Shown piece by piece: positions 1-13,693 of a DNA stretch of 64,000 nucleotides. Below the pieces are notes generated by a model. That model was given only the letters and a program-made list of their open reading frames with translations. It made no database searches and had not been told where the DNA came from. Numbering within the stretch: position 1 is the first letter of the stretch; each line of letters begins with the position of its first letter. This stretch comes from Hymenolepis diminuta (Eukaryota > Platyhelminthes > Cestoda > Cyclophyllidea > Hymenolepididae), in the NCBI GenBank assembly GCA_900708905.1, contig CAADRB010000021.1, positions 305,366 through 369,365 of the forward strand. Direction: 5' to 3'. The translations under genes were made by a program, and so were the position numbers.

Positions 1-276
1 GATTTCTTAAATCGAGAAAAGTAAACTAACCTGACTTGTTTTGAGTTGGAAAGTATTCTTAAGAAAAAATATCACAAAATCCAAGAACTTTCCAATGGAG
101 TTTCCTAATCTATCATCTTCCTAGCTTAGAATGACTTAAAAACACAGTGGGTCAATGTTTATTGGAAAAAAGTAGAGGTCATGAGATAGATGATGATGTA
201 GAAAAATAAATTTTCCAGTGCTTGTAGTTTCTAATGTTCTTACTATATTTATGACAGTAATAATAATTATTCAATT

Positions 277-1122
277 TTATTCCACAGTGTAAATATATTT
301 CATTGCTTCGTTCTTCAAATTTCCTACTAAAGTGTTTCCCAATAGTGTTTCAATCTCCATATTAAATTTATCCAATTCTTTACAGTAGGTTTCATAAGAC
401 ATGTCCAAAACGTAGAATTTCAGTGCTTCCTTGTTACCGGAATCGAAATTCTCAACCAATTTGGGGATGACCTCACACCAGAACGTTGACCACATAATAC
501 TGGCCACAAGTACTTCCCTAGTGTAAGCTTTTAGAGTACCCTGAAAGTGTTCATATTTCAGTCCCTCACTAATACCTCTTATAAAAGGGTTAGCCTGAAG
601 GATATCATTCAAAATTCGCAGTTTTGATCCCACAATGTGACGTAGAATCAGTTGGCACACGCGATTTGAGGAGGTTGACTGAATCATATGCGTAAGATCA
701 ATTAAGTATCCTTGAACAGTGGAAGCTAGAAATAAAATATAAAAGAAAGTACTGTGATAAGAAAACTTTTATCCAAAAATTGATTTCATTCATACAGTTA
801 CATCATTAGCCAACTTTCTATCCAAATATACCAAAGGCTAAAAGCACCAAAGACCAAAGAGGATATGGCAAACATTCCAAAAATAGAAATTACTTTTGTG
901 TTGTTAGAATTGTTGCACCAGCTAAATTTTAAAATGCAACTCACGTTCTATGGAATGTTAATACATAAATACCTGTTTATAATCTCTCCAATACGAATTT
1001 CTGATTGCAGTTACAAAAGTTATAAGCTTCTGTGTTTAGGTATGAAAAAATGAAAGGTTGTATCACCTGGAAAGCTGTTCGATGTTGAGAATTTTCGCTC
1101 TTTCTTTCCGGCCTCATCTCCC
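277..1122 (-). CDS. Unrecognised gene, last two coding exons (partial)
   Basis: Two exons can be joined in frame. The upstream exon is 1067-1122 (56 nt), preceded by a TTAATAG acceptor and followed by a CAG/GTGATA donor. The last exon is 277-725, preceded by TTTATTTCTAG and ending at a stop codon. The upstream exon leaves one base, and the next exon supplies two, so the frame stays open and gives about 167 residues. The visible protein is soluble, mixed charged and hydrophobic, probably helical, with no signal peptide or membrane segment and a tryptophan/cysteine-containing stretch (STFWCEVIPK). I do not recognise the family. The start and any further exons lie at higher coordinates and were not found. 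Composition and exact splice phase support a real gene, but its function is unknown. Confidence 0.55.
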
Positions 1123-2499
1123 CTATTAATAATCAGAAAAAAATATTCATTGAGAGTTTCTAAAACGAAAAAAACCATTTTGCTATCTTTAAAATGCATA
1201 CATGATCTTTATTGGACTTTAAATGAACAAAATTTATTCAAATCCGATAGATATACCATTTAAGCAAATCAGATCGAATCTTATCTTAATCAGCTACTTG
1301 GAATTTAATATTTAAATGAAAAATATTCATTATTTAATAATTTTATGATTTATGCAGTTTTTCTAATGTTTTAACTCATCTTTTTAGTGAATACATCTCC
1401 TCAAAACATTAGGAAAACATTTTTTGATTCCTTTGGTAAAAGGTATTTAGGTTGAGATTAGCAGCACCACCTTACCACATATCATATAATGTTTTTCCTC
1501 TTAAAATATATTTATTTACTTAATGTCAAACAAATATCATGTTCTATCTTCCCTGTCCCAAAACAAAGGGAGTTTTTTGAAATTTAATGCCTCCTACTTA
1601 ACAACAATTAGTAGTATATGTTCCAATGCGGTAAGTTTTGAAATCATTCTTTTAGGATAGCAAAGATATTGATCCAATATTGGTTTTATTTATTTTAACT
1701 TTTGTTCATTCCTATTTCAGTAAAAATTATTTGGGTTTGTAGAAAATAATACTATTTCATTCTATTTCAGGATATATATGCACATTTTAAAGTTTTATTT
1801 AAATTAATGCATAAGTAAAAACATTGCTTAGTGAAATTTCAAAACAAACATCATAAAAAGTCATTACTAAATCACTAAGACTCTTTTTGATATGAAAGAT
1901 CACATTAGTAAAATGAAAGGCACGGTCTGGACATACTTATGTACAACAAGGTAGCAATGGATGCTCGACGCTCAACCGATTTTGCCATGTAGAATTCAAT
2001 CGATTGAAGTACACAATAGTCGATTATGTCAAAAAGTAAAAGGGAAATGGACGCAGGAGTTTTGGTTTATGCTCCAGGGGTTTATCTGCAGTTAAAAGGA
2101 TAGAATTGTGGAGTTCATGAAATGTACGATACACTAACATGTATTAAGTAACCAAAAGTCAAGGAAAATATGGAATATTTTGCACTATGCATATGGTTCA
2201 GGATCGGCTAATGCTTAGTGTCTCAATTCACATTAGCTTTACCCTAGTGGATCATATTGGGTGATTAAACTTGAAGGATAACTCTCTTTGCATTTCCAGA
2301 ATTACTTTTTATTCGAATTCTCTGTGATATTTCTTCAGTTTTTCGCCCACGAGGTCGGAGTGACGTCTTTTATGTCCGTCCGACGCATAACTCCTGTCTG
2401 TCATGTCTAAACGAACCCGTCGATTTTCCTCCCTTTTTCTTTAACTGCCTCGCTTCACCTAAAAGCACACCTTCGCTCCTATTCTCACTCGTCCTTATC

Positions 2500-2660
2500 C
2501 ATGTGACTCATACAAAGCCATCTTTTGTATCCCACACAATAACAGCACACGCTTGTCAACTTCCGGCTCCTACGCCTCCTGCTCATCTCCTCTCTTCCTT
2601 ACCACGCTCCCCTCTCAATCTCTCTCTCTCTCTCTCTCTCTCTCTGTCACACATTTCAAA
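2500..2660 (+). repeat. Diverged LTR/TRIM-like repeat copy with CT tract
   Basis: The block containing CCGGCTCCTACGCC and a pyrimidine-rich stretch aligns with the reverse complement of the LTR-like repeats at 33.4 and 37.9 kb. There the same order appears: ATACAAA, then CCGGCTCCTAC, then CATCTCCTC, then CTTCCTTA, then CTCTCTC. This copy is clearly older and its edges are uncertain. Confidence 0.45.
2620..2645 (+). repeat. (CT)n microsatellite
   Basis: Thirteen CT dinucleotides in an uninterrupted run inside a pyrimidine-rich repeat copy. Open frames across it (2503-2801) are serine/leucine strings caused by the repeat and are not coding. Confidence 0.9.
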
Positions 2661-5600
2661 CTGGTTGTGGTTGTCTTTACTAAATTTTTGGCCTATTCAA
2701 TCCTTGGTGCTCTGCTTTACAATTGTTCTTGGCTATTACTCAAACAGCTACTATTTAGTGACTGTTTCTGCTGTTGCAATTTGTTACCTGTGAACCGTTA
2801 GTTATTATTCTAACCCCAACAAACTCAACTGATCTTTGGACACCCTAGTGAATTCTTGATCTTATGTCGCGTCAAAAAATCCTCTTAACCAAAATACCTT
2901 ACATCCGCTCTCCTACTATTGTGGTAACATCTAAATCACAAAAAGTCCTCTAACAATTTTTAAATGGTCCATTTATTTCCAAATAAACTTTTCCCGATCA
3001 CAAAATTCTTGGTAAAGTACTAATTTTATTGCAACTTAATTTTATGGTTAATGTTAATTTTATTTTTATTATAATATATATACATTATTATATAGTAAGA
3101 TGAAGGTCAAAATAATTGATAAAGGAGTACTCCAAAAAATTAATTCATCATAGCACGTTCAATTTACACTTCAAATTTATTCACCTCGAAGCAGGAAGCT
3201 TCATAAGTTATGCCTGAAACAAGGAATTTTAACGGTCCTTTGATATTTTACTCGTAATCTTCAACTGTTCCAGTGGTAAATTTGCCTTATGAAATTCCCT
3301 TTCCAAGTTGTTCGATTGAGTAAGCATTCAATGTGCGCCGAAATACCTCTTATAATTCGGATATTACTGAGAACTTCATGTAGCATATTCCAGTCTCGTC
3401 GTCTTCACATGGGTCGAAATTAATTGGCACGAATGATTTGATTATGTTGCTCGAATCAAATGCCTACCATCTAGAAATTTTCCCCAACTAGATACGTGTG
3501 AAAAACAGTAAAATAAAATTATAATGATGATGACTTTGATACTAAATTAATTAAAATTTCCTAATGTTATGTCTTAAACTAAAAGTTTGCTCAATCTTCT
3601 ATTTCTTTAAACTAATATGCTTTATGGATTTGCTATATAAGTAACAACAAAACGGATATTTGTTTGCCGCAAATCCCAGGTTATTTCAATTGACATTTCT
3701 CTGATTATAAGGAGGCGAGTAGCGCCACCACAAGATCTTATAACCTTGGTTACTTTTAAATTAAAACTGAGTCATGGTATCAGATAAATGTATGCTAGAT
3801 GGTAAAAAGGAGATTTCGAAAACAGAAATGATTGCGAATGTTCGCTTTAGAAAACTGGCATTAAGGCTAATTATCACTTCGCCATCCTCAAAGCTATGCT
3901 ACAGCCAAACGAACGCTCTCAAAAATCTATATTCATTAACGTCTTTCAAGATTGTCAGACAACAATAGAAAATCTAAATGATTTTATGATTGAAATTTCA
4001 GCGGAATCAGTGGAAAAATAAACTCCTGGTCGTGTATTAATTTAACCTCTAGCAGTATCTTCTAAATAAGATGCTTCCAATATCTAAGCTGAACTAAACC
4101 CAAAGGACAAGAAGTCAGGGAATGCGATTAGAAGTTCCTTTACTAAAATCTGCGAAATGACGTGGGTGTTAAGTAGTACTTGTGCGGACAGGCTATTCAT
4201 AATGTTGCTCTCCCGGGGTGTAAAATAGTGATTGGTTCTTGAAGATCATGAACACTGATTGGTTGGAAGAATCTGCCAGCAGCTCCGTGATTGGTCGATG
4301 CACAAGTAGTTGCGTGGCTAAACTTTTCGGAACGTATGAACGCACGATCGATGACCCGAGTTGAACTTACCCGTGTGTTGAAGTATGCGGTTGTTGACCT
4401 AGGTCACATTGTCCGGATTGTTCTAATCTCATGAGGTGAGATTTTATTAGAAGCCTAGATAGCGCTGTAAACCCGAAAAAATTCCTAATTCCACTCACCA
4501 TAGGAAACCGTTCATCTTCCAGTTCAAGTAGTATCTTTGATGTGCACTCCTAATCAAATAGGCGATATATTCATTTGAAATTTAAAATGTTTAACGAATA
4601 AATATGAGATTATATTAAAATTAAGTCAGAAAATTTTCGTTCTCTGAATAACCAAAGATTACATCACCAATGGATTAGGTTTTATTTTAATAATTCTATG
4701 AAACTCTAACTAGTATTATTTTGTGGCCAAATTATCGCATCCCTAACTATTTTTGATGCAAATATCTGCACATTATTCTCTTCAAATACACGAATTCATA
4801 TAACTAGAATAATATTGACACAAAGGACATCATATTTGAATTAAAACTTAGATTTTTGGGTATATGCCAATGCAAATTGACATAGAAGAAAATTGGCGAA
4901 GACCTTATCGGAAGGGTGACGTCTTATCTATTGCAGCATTGGCACTTTAGAATAAAATGAAATTCTTTTCTAGAAAATCATTAAACAGTCAAGAGTTTGA
5001 GGTTTTACTTCAAAATTTTTGAAAGTGAAAGGAAACCCGAAATTGCTAAAGGAACAGTTGTTCCCACTTTAATTTATGATGAATATTAAAATGCTTCGAA
5101 GAAACTAGAAACATTATATTTGGCATAGTGTCGCCTCTCCTAATCTTAAAGCAGTATTACCATGCTTAAATCAATGGAAAATAAAGAATATTAAAGAGAA
5201 TGTTAAGTATGGAGAAAATATTTTTTTCTGATTATACCTCCATTCTTGAATTGTTCACCGTCAGTCATAGTGACGAGGTCGACTAGAAGATGAGAGAAAT
5301 ACATTTTAGTCCTTTTAGTACACTGGATTAATCTTTGGACCTCTTGTTTCACTCTCTTTCCCTACTGATCGAAGATGAGAGAGCTGTAAGGGAGGGAATG
5401 CAAAGGATCGGAAACAACATGACCAAGTAAATAATGTTGTTTTTTAGCAATTGGGGGATTCAGATTGTACCGATCCGAATTTTTATGGTTGCTAGCAACC
5501 TTGTCCTTTTCGGTTATCACGTTTTAGATCTCGCCATGCCGTTTAATGATTTTGGCTGCTGTCCAGTTTTAATTAGAGCGATAGACTCATGCATGTTTCC

Positions 5601-5839
5601 CAAAAATGTTAAAAGTGACTATCGGCTCTAATGTAAGTTTGTATGTATATGACACCGAATGTGATAATTTTATTGAAATTAGCTTACTGACTACGAAGTA
5701 ATTATTTCGTAGGGTCACTAGATTGTAGGAACGAATGAAAAAAGACCAGGCTGTAGAAGCAGATATTACAGCTAACCACTGACAACAGCTGACAGCAGTT
5801 CCAAGAAATTAGAATTCAAAGAGTTGTGGGGGCCAACGT

Positions 5840-5950
5840 GTATTGAATAAATTACGATGAAGATTCGATAGAGTAAGAAAGATGAGGGCGAGGGGGGAAA
5901 AAGAGGGTAGCGCACGTGCAGATAACTGGCAAGCATGTCTTCATGTGTAT
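5840..5950 (-). repeat. Diverged LTR/TRIM-like repeat copy
   Basis: The segment around TTACGATGAAGATTCGATAG, then AGTAAGAAAGATGAGG, matches the 33.4 and 37.9 kb LTR-like repeats (CCACGATGAGGATTCAAGAC, then AGTAAGAGAGAGATAAGG) in the same orientation, with many substitutions. The full extent is uncertain. Confidence 0.45.
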
Positions 5951-6344
5951 ATGTAATTGGAACTACAAAGACGGTTTATATGAGTCACCTGGACAAGGAG
6001 GCCCTTGAGGGCATGCGTGCAGTTATAGCTTTAATTGAATCGGGACAGTTACAGAAGAGAAGAATCGATAAATTCGTCTAGACATAGCAAATTGGGGTCT
6101 GAGTCATAGAGACACAAAGGTGAATAGTCGACCTGCATTCATAAATAATGTGATCAAAGAGCAATTTCCGTAGGCGCATATTCATACTTCAATTTAAAGT
6201 AGGAATGCCATGGGATAATAAATAAAACAGAATTGAATTATTAAAAATGATGGGACAACCTAAGTATTGTTAAACATGGTAAGTTAGTCAATATCATCAG
6301 TGTTATTTTATTTAGTTTGCATGCATCACCAATGACATATTGAC

Positions 6345-6610
6345 TTGAAGGATGAACCCCTTCTCACCGAAATATTTTTCTATATTATCCCTATTCCTCA
6401 TCAAACTTAACTATCTTGTCCTATAATTATGTCTGTAAGTTCTCACCCTTTCCTGTTATCCACTGCACTCCAACAAACACCGTGCATCCTCAACTGGCCT
6501 ACTTTTCACCGATCGGAAAGGACATCGCTTAGTCAGCTTAGTTATCAATCGGTCCTGCCTGCACCGGCCTGTCCTTCCCCCACAATCGTACCGACCAATC
6601 AAAACACGCA
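6345..6610 (+). repeat. Interspersed repeat, partner of 27940-28130
   Basis: Shares ordered blocks with 27940-28130: GATGAA, CCGAAATAT, TTAACTATCTTGTCCT, a TCCTCAA-TGGCC block, and a C-GATCGGAAA block. The spacing is similar and substitutions are frequent, so this is a diverged dispersed repeat rather than a duplicated gene. The short frames here (6429-6617 and 6456-6638) are not judged coding. Confidence 0.5.
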
Positions 6611-9600
6611 TACATAATATCTCTTTGTATGTCCTCACTCAAAGCGTCGATAAAAAAGACCCAATTTCCCTGACACTGACACACAACGGTACCATCTGTT
6701 CAATAAACGCTATGCCCACTGCTCTTCCAAGCCGCTACGTTCCTTTGAGACTTTGTACCGAATTTTGTTCAATACATCCTGTCCAACACAATCCGTGGTG
6801 TCCTTTTCCTTCATCTGCTGTTAACCCTTAGCCGCTACAGACTATACTTGGCTTTTAGTTTCGAAAGGAAAATTTCTGGGAAGTTATTTAAAATTGTTTA
6901 CAGATGTGCAGGGTCAATATCCGGAGGGTCGATATCTAATAGCATGTGGGAACTAAACATAAACATCTAGGAAATTCTTCGTATAAATTTCAATTAGAAA
7001 AATTGTTGACCCCATTTATCAAACCTCATTCAGATTATTGGAACAAGGGCGAATGAAACAAGTAGGTTAACGTAGATTGAAAAATGTGGTATCTTAAAGT
7101 GGGTTTATAGAAATAGATACATTATTTCATAATAGTTTTAATGCAGAAGAAAGGAAAAATAAAATAATCAACAATCTAGTGGATTGCCTTATCGTCATTA
7201 GATGAGCAAAATGAATTTTGTACAAACATGGATGTGTGTGTTCGTACCAGGTATCAACCTCGATTTATCAAAAACACAATTTAATTAAATCAATCGATTT
7301 TCCCAAGGATTAATAAGCACTTCCATTGAATTTTAACATTGTAGCCAATTGGCTTAGTTAGCGATGTTTCTACCACAAAGACAGAAATAGAGTGATGGCA
7401 GTCTAATTTCGTTTTGAATACTAGCTATAATTGTAAATAGGAAGTAATGCAGTGTTCTTTAATCCCCCAAATGAGTAAAATATTATCGAAATTTTCCCTC
7501 CCGACTCAATTATCTCTGAGATGTAGTATGGAGTATTAATCTTCCGTTTGAACATCCGTCTTACAATTCGTTGACGTTCGCCGACAGTCACTGTGACTCC
7601 CCCAATCAAACTCAAGAATAGTACAATCACTTTGACCCCCTGTCCGATTAAACCAAATGGCAATTGTAGGAACGATTTCAACTAATTAAACTGACAATTC
7701 GCCCAGAATAAAACTCATATGCTAGTCATTGAGCAGCTAGTCCTCGCTTTACAGTTTTCCCCCTTTCTCCTTTCCTTGTGTAACTATAAATACTCTCTGA
7801 CACACTCATTCCATCCGTTACCTACATCTCCACAGGCGTACATCACTTTCTTTCTGTCTCAATTCCTGGTATCCTATTAATAAATCCTGTTCACCATTGT
7901 CTTGTCTCTCTTGCTATCGTAGTGAAGATTTGTAGCGGATAGAGTAGCAGGTAGAGTCTGAGGAATAGTAAGGGGAAAAAAGAGACACTTTAGCTGCTAG
8001 TAACTTTTCTAAAACAAAATATTTTTCTCTAGTGATTTGAGGGTAATTAAAGATCGGTAACTCCGCAATGTTATACTTTCCTCTTTTGACGTAAGGACAA
8101 AAGTTTGAAACTTAAAGTTCATTCAGGGGTAACAACTCTTCAATGTCTGGATCAAATTTTATTTAAAGTATAGAAAACTCACGATTTTTTAAATTACTAA
8201 ATCGTTAATTTTTTAAGGGCTATTTCTGTGCCGATAATTCCTAGAACAAACCATTGCAAAATTACATTTCTCTCACATCCAAAACGTACAAAACAGTGGG
8301 AAAGCAAACAAACACAAACAACAAAATTATTTATCGAGTGGAGAAACTTTAAAAGTTGCTTGAAAATAATATGAAGTAGCATCAAATTATTCAAAGTAAA
8401 AATTATTTTCCTTAGCATTTTAGATATTATATTATAAATAAAATGATATATTAAAATAGGATATACAATTCAATTAATTAATTTTGATGAAAAAGATAAT
8501 GAAAATTGTGACTAATGATATTTTTCTCCTATCCATTCTATTTCCTTTAATTATATTCGTAACTTAAAGCGAATTGGCCTGTTCTGCTAAATTTCATTAG
8601 ACTGCTACTGAGAAGCTCAAGTAGGATATTGACAAGGCAATGCATGATTTTACTATTTTGAATAGGGAAGCTTCTAACTGATTATCTTGCAGATAGCTCA
8701 ACGAAAAAACGAGCCCAGACAGGGAAAAGATGTGAAAACAACCGGGAACTCTAAATGCGTTTTTCGTCTAAACTCCGGATTCACTAACTAGATTCCAATC
8801 AGGTTGTATGAATTTTGTCTAGCTCAGAATTGCTGCACAATGCGATATAGCAGAATTGAGGTCTCTAGGCCAAAACTTCAATAGGCAATCTCCAGATTCC
8901 CAGTTAGAACGCTGACCCTGGATTTGGTCCATGTCCAAATTACTCGGAGTTTATTGACTGGTAGACTGGATTACGATTTTGTTCTTTGAACATTTGCTAT
9001 TTCTGTTTATAACAAAATAATAATCATTTAGTAGTAATAAATGAAGTATTCACATTAACTCGGCACACCATTTGAAATTTATTTCAGTCTTAATGTCATT
9101 ACTAATATATTATTAACAACTGCAGATTGGAATGGGTCAATGTTTGGAAAAAACGAATTTTACATATACCTATGATTTTTATAGCAAGCATAAATAATTA
9201 TTAGAGAGATTTTAGAAAGATGTTGCTTCAACTCTAAACTTTTCTATAATTTAATGCAATTTCATATTTACTTTCCTCTAGTAATCGTGTATATATATAA
9301 GTAACTACCGAGGAGGAAAGAAGAGTCAAAAGCCATTACAAAAGTTATTTATCCTGGAAGTTGAAGTCTGGAACACTGAATCATGTCCATTAAACAGGAA
9401 TGGAGTAAGAATCTAATAAGTCGAAAATTTAAGTGATATAAGACTCTTGCTGCCCTGGCTTTATCCGAACTTCTACTTGGCACTCTTGTAGCGGATACTA
9501 CACAAGTAAGCCTTTTTGCTAAACCTTAGTAATCCTCTTAGAAGTTCAAATAGCAGAGTCCTCTAGCATTAATTTGTCCTCCAAGACGGTGTTGCGTGGA

Positions 9601-11783
9601 GAGAGTTTATTGTGGTTATCTTTAAACTATCAACGTGTTTAGTCATTAAATATGGTCAATGCCACGCTGTAGGAACATTGACCGCTGATTGGCTTGGAAG
9701 ACCTGTGCACAGACGTCCGCATTTGATTGATACGCAATCAGTAACACGTCCACGCTTTTCAGAATGTTCTAGCGCACGCGAAATTCTCTTCATCAGCCTT
9801 GGTAGCATTGTAAACTCCACACTCTCTCCCTTTCTCCTTGAGGATTATTTATTATTCCTCTTGTTCGCTGTGAATAAATATAGTGATTTATCTCTATTAA
9901 GATTGACAATAATGAAAAATGAAGTATTATTGGGATGAAAAATACATACAAATGCAGGCATATATATGTATATATAAACGAAATAAACTAAAATATTGGG
10001 TCAGTTCAGATCACTTTCGTCATTGCCAAATTTGCAAGAATCTGTTGTAATATAGGCTGGGGCGGTGGGCAAGGTCCACCCACCCACACGAAAAGTTTTG
10101 TTTGGCAAATGTTGACAACATTGCGGTTCGCTTGAAAAAGTCCTGCAAAACTATTTGTAATTGTTTATAAGAGCTCGTTGTACTCAAATTCATAATAGTC
10201 CAATGAAAATATTAACTAAGTTTGGAAAGCTTAAAAAAAGTCAATTTAATATCTGTATATTCATATAAGAACTGGAAAGAAAATCCACAGTCCACAGTAG
10301 AAATGTTCGCGGTTTGTTACATCGCCAGAGTTTTTTGTCACTATGAAACTCCTCTGATTGTCCAAATAGTATGATGCATGCTATATAAACAAACATTTAT
10401 ATTTGGTTGGTGCCTCACAAATTTGAAATTATCAACCGTTCCACTCAAGTTAACTCAGTACCCACTAAATATATTATTCAAATGTTCTTCATATATCAAT
10501 TATTGGTTTTCAAATCCCGTTCTCTTTGATTTACTTTACCTGTCTTCTCTGTTTTCATACACTCCGTATCCACATTTTATTCTTCCTCCCAGTCTTTATC
10601 CACTCTTCTTTCTCATCCTCTTTATTGAACCGCACTTTTGATCTTCATTCAACCTCTAATTATCTGACCTGACTAAGAATGCTGTTTTTTGGTAGGAATT
10701 GGGAAGGTCTCCATTTTTTCAGGGATCTTAACCTGATGTAAAGTCGAGTTCTATTACAAGCTAATGTTCCTGAAATAGGCATCATTCTTTGAAACGAACC
10801 TGAATATATCTGTTTCTTACGATGGTACAGAAAACAACAACTTTGAAATAACCAAGAACACATTTATCTTAGGCATTAGGGATAAGATAATGCCGCTAAG
10901 ATAATTAATGGCATTTGAACTAAGCTGCAGCTCTTAAAATTAGTAAAATTTTCTTCATACAAACAGATGTGGCAGCCTTAAGTCGCTAAAGGTTACACGT
11001 ACTTATAAGTATGATAAAAGTACTTGGAATGAACTTAGATACTAAGTTCATTAGTATTCATTGAAATACACTTTTCTGCAGTCTCTATAAAAGTTTTAAG
11101 GCCTATCAAACAAAATGCGAAAATTTCTACCGCTCTTTTGAATACCTCGCATTCTGCACCCCCATATGAACAGAATTAACTGGTAAAATTGGACATTGCT
11201 GGATGTGCTCTGCTAAGCATCACTCCCGGATATTTGATTTGACAGGTGTAAGTATTATCTCAGTTCGCCACAGTTTAATTTCGTTGACTGGCCGAGAGGC
11301 GGCTCATTTTAAATAATGTGATCACTTACACCCCCACTCATTCAAACGTAATTATGATTTAAATACGCTCTGGAAAGAGACAACTCCGATCTCTGATTGC
11401 AGAATCAAGGTTTCTTCGTTGAGCATATTTTAGTTGTCATTTAATATTATTAAAGAATAACAAGGAAAAGTACAAACTAGTATCCCTCCTTCCATTTAAA
11501 TTCCCTGACTAAATTATGTGCTAAAAGCCCACAATCTGCTAAAATAAATTGAATATGGATGCGTTCAATTCCCCACACTTCTAACAGTCAATACCAGTCT
11601 TGAAAAAACATCTTAATGGAAATTTCCAGAAGCATAATTCGCATCACTACTGTATGTAATGCCTTAAATGACCCCCATTTCAAGTTGTGCGACTTCAAAA
11701 GGTGTGTTTATACAGAGGCCAAATCAAGTACAAACCAGCCCATCACAGAAAAGAAATCCCTCTACTAAAAAACAGAGAGCCGT

Positions 11784-11789
11784 TTTATT
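11784..11789 (-). terminator. Polyadenylation signal of the SLC43-type gene
   Basis: AATAAA on the minus strand, about 81 bases beyond the stop codon of the transporter gene. Position and sequence fit a canonical poly(A) signal and imply a short 3' UTR. Confidence 0.6.
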
Positions 11790-11869
11790 CAAACATATGC
11801 AGTACACTTTCAGAAACAGTACAGGAGCGATAAATATCTACAAGATACAAACATTTTCATTTCAAGATC

Positions 11870-13693
11870 CTACTGATGTCGTTTCCACGAACGAGAGCCC
11901 AGAGAGAGGACAGTAATGGGCACAGCAGCCATCAGGGGCATAAATGCCAAACAGATTATATTGGCAGTCGTGGTATCTGGCATCAACAGAGCATACTGAA
12001 TACAAGAGAAGGCACCAGCAAGGGTTCCACTAATGCCATATAATGTACCGAACAGTTCAATCGGGAAGGCAGTCATGATGAACGAACTGATAGTACTGAA
12101 GAGGAATCCACGCATAATGACCAAGAAACAGTAGTTGATATAGTAGACCTGGACATAGGGTAGGAAGACTAGACAACTGAGAACGGTAGCTGCCAAAGTG
12201 ACAACAAGCAATGCGATAGCGTGGGGACAAATCCTTAACCAGAAGACTGCCTTATTGGCACCAATTAAGAGAGCCTTATTCACTAGAGGGTTGAACCGAG
12301 CACGGAGAAAATCGATAGTGGAACCGCAAGCCATACCAGCAATAATTCCACCGGCCAGAACGAAAGAAAGTATTTGGGCGAGGTGTATCCTAACTGATGG
12401 GTCAGAGGGGAATTGATACTCAGTGAGAACACCAAATTGAGTGAGGAAGAAGGCGAAACGGACCATGCCAAAGGAGAAGAAAGTGGTGATCATGAAGAAG
12501 GGGAGTGAACAGAGGGAGGAAATGGCTGTCGGGTAGTAGCCACGTATTATGTTTATGATTTCATCTTCAGAGTTTTGGGATCTAGCCAAAGATGATTTCT
12601 TCTCTTCATCAGTCCCAGCGTCAACCTAAAATTGACGAAAATAGTAAATAATAACGCCTAATTAATAGTCGCCAGTCATGTAGTGCTTGATTGTCTACTT
12701 CATCAGAAATTCGATCGAATTCAAAAAGCATGCTTTTATAGATTTTAATGATAGGTAAAATAACAGTAAAAATTTACGTTGATTGTTAAAATAAAGCATT
12801 ACCAAATTTGTTTCCCCATGAGAATGGAACATAGACATGTCGGAGAGTTTATAGGTCGCAATAAAGAGGCTGCTGAATGTGTTCATTGCAAGACCAGTTG
12901 CAGCAATGAGGAAGAATGTCAACTGATAGGAAAAACCGGCATTGTATCCAAGGGTAAAGAATGCAAACACGGATGAAGAGGCATCATAAAAGCCTGTGAT
13001 CAAAGCGAGAACAAAGACGGAGGTTTTGGTGAAGAGTTTAGAGTAGGCGAAGTCGCACATGAGACCAGCGATACCACCGACGCAGACAAATGAACCAGCG
13101 GGGAAAATGAGCCATGAATTGGTGGCATTAGTTACGGCGAACAGGACAGCTCCGATTGAGAAGAGGAGAGAAGAGCTAAATTTAACAATACGAAGACCAA
13201 CATGGTCAAGGAGAAAACCGACAATGAAGAGCATGACCATTTGAACGACCATATAGGTGGTAAAGGCGTAGCCATACATTGCAGTCTGTTCACTGCAGCC
13301 GGATGTGGATGCATTGGTCCCATTGCAGAGGTGGCTGTAGATACCTTCACTCTGCATGACGGGAGTAAGAGCGTTAAAACCAAAGATGATGCCACCAAAG
13401 AAGAACATTTCGATGATACCGAATACGATAGCCAGAAATTGGCGAAGGTGCAGGGGTAAGGCACGGTCAAGATTTGTACCTAGGTTACGTTTGTAAAATA
13501 ACAGAAGATACGAATGTAAAAATTAATCAAAATTACTCGAGATTGTAAATGTAGTACAAACAGTTAATGAATAAAAGAAAAAAATTTTTAAACGCCATAT
13601 GAGCATGACAAATTATAAAAGAAAGTTTAAGTTAATTTAAAGTATATAAATACTTTGAAAAGAAAATACAAGACATAACGTACAAATTCGCAT
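11870..13693 (-). CDS. SLC43-type (LAT3/LAT4-like) major facilitator transporter
   Basis: Three exons read in order give 480 residues: 13684-13693, 12803-13479 and 11870-12625. Lengths 10+677+756 equal 481 codons including the stop. Splice contexts are T/GTACGT, CCTAG/GTAC, TTTG/GTAATG and TTTTAG/GTTG. The protein is very hydrophobic, with about 12 predicted membrane segments split by a charged cytoplasmic loop (about residues 225-250, rich in D, E and K) at the exon 2/3 border. The first outer loop has two N-glycosylation sequons (NGT about 56, NAS about 59) and cysteines. The MFFFGG-IIFGF start of helix 1 and the late segment MTAFPIELFGTLYGISG resemble SLC43 members, which carry large neutral amino acids or purines across the plasma membrane. 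The family call rests on pattern; the substrate is unknown. The 10-base first coding exon is the least certain part, although an in-frame stop lies just upstream of that ATG. Confidence 0.82.

Larger units (their letters stand above)
1123..11783. other. Long stretch without a recognised gene
   Basis: About 10.6 kb of AT-rich sequence. Open frames are short (the longest about 108 codons, at 9612-9938), lack good splice contexts and resemble no family I know. It holds a CT microsatellite (2620-2645) and several diverged interspersed repeats (around 2500-2660, 5840-5950, 6345-6610, and possibly 4190-4440 with 9640-9790). A TATAAATA followed about 75 bases later by AATAAA near 7780-7890 could be an old LTR or a promoter-like coincidence. 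Missing upstream exons of the gene at 277-1122 may also lie here. Confidence 0.5.

Noticed and set aside
2503..2801. Two serine/leucine-rich open frames
   Set aside because: Produced by the CT microsatellite and adjoining pyrimidine-rich repeat, with no coding signature.
9612..9938. 108-codon open frame
   Set aside because: No similarity or splice context, and composition like surrounding DNA. Part of it overlaps a repeat-like patch.
13059..13470. Open frames overlapping the transporter exon on both strands
   Set aside because: Shadows of the hydrophobic SLC43-type coding exon.
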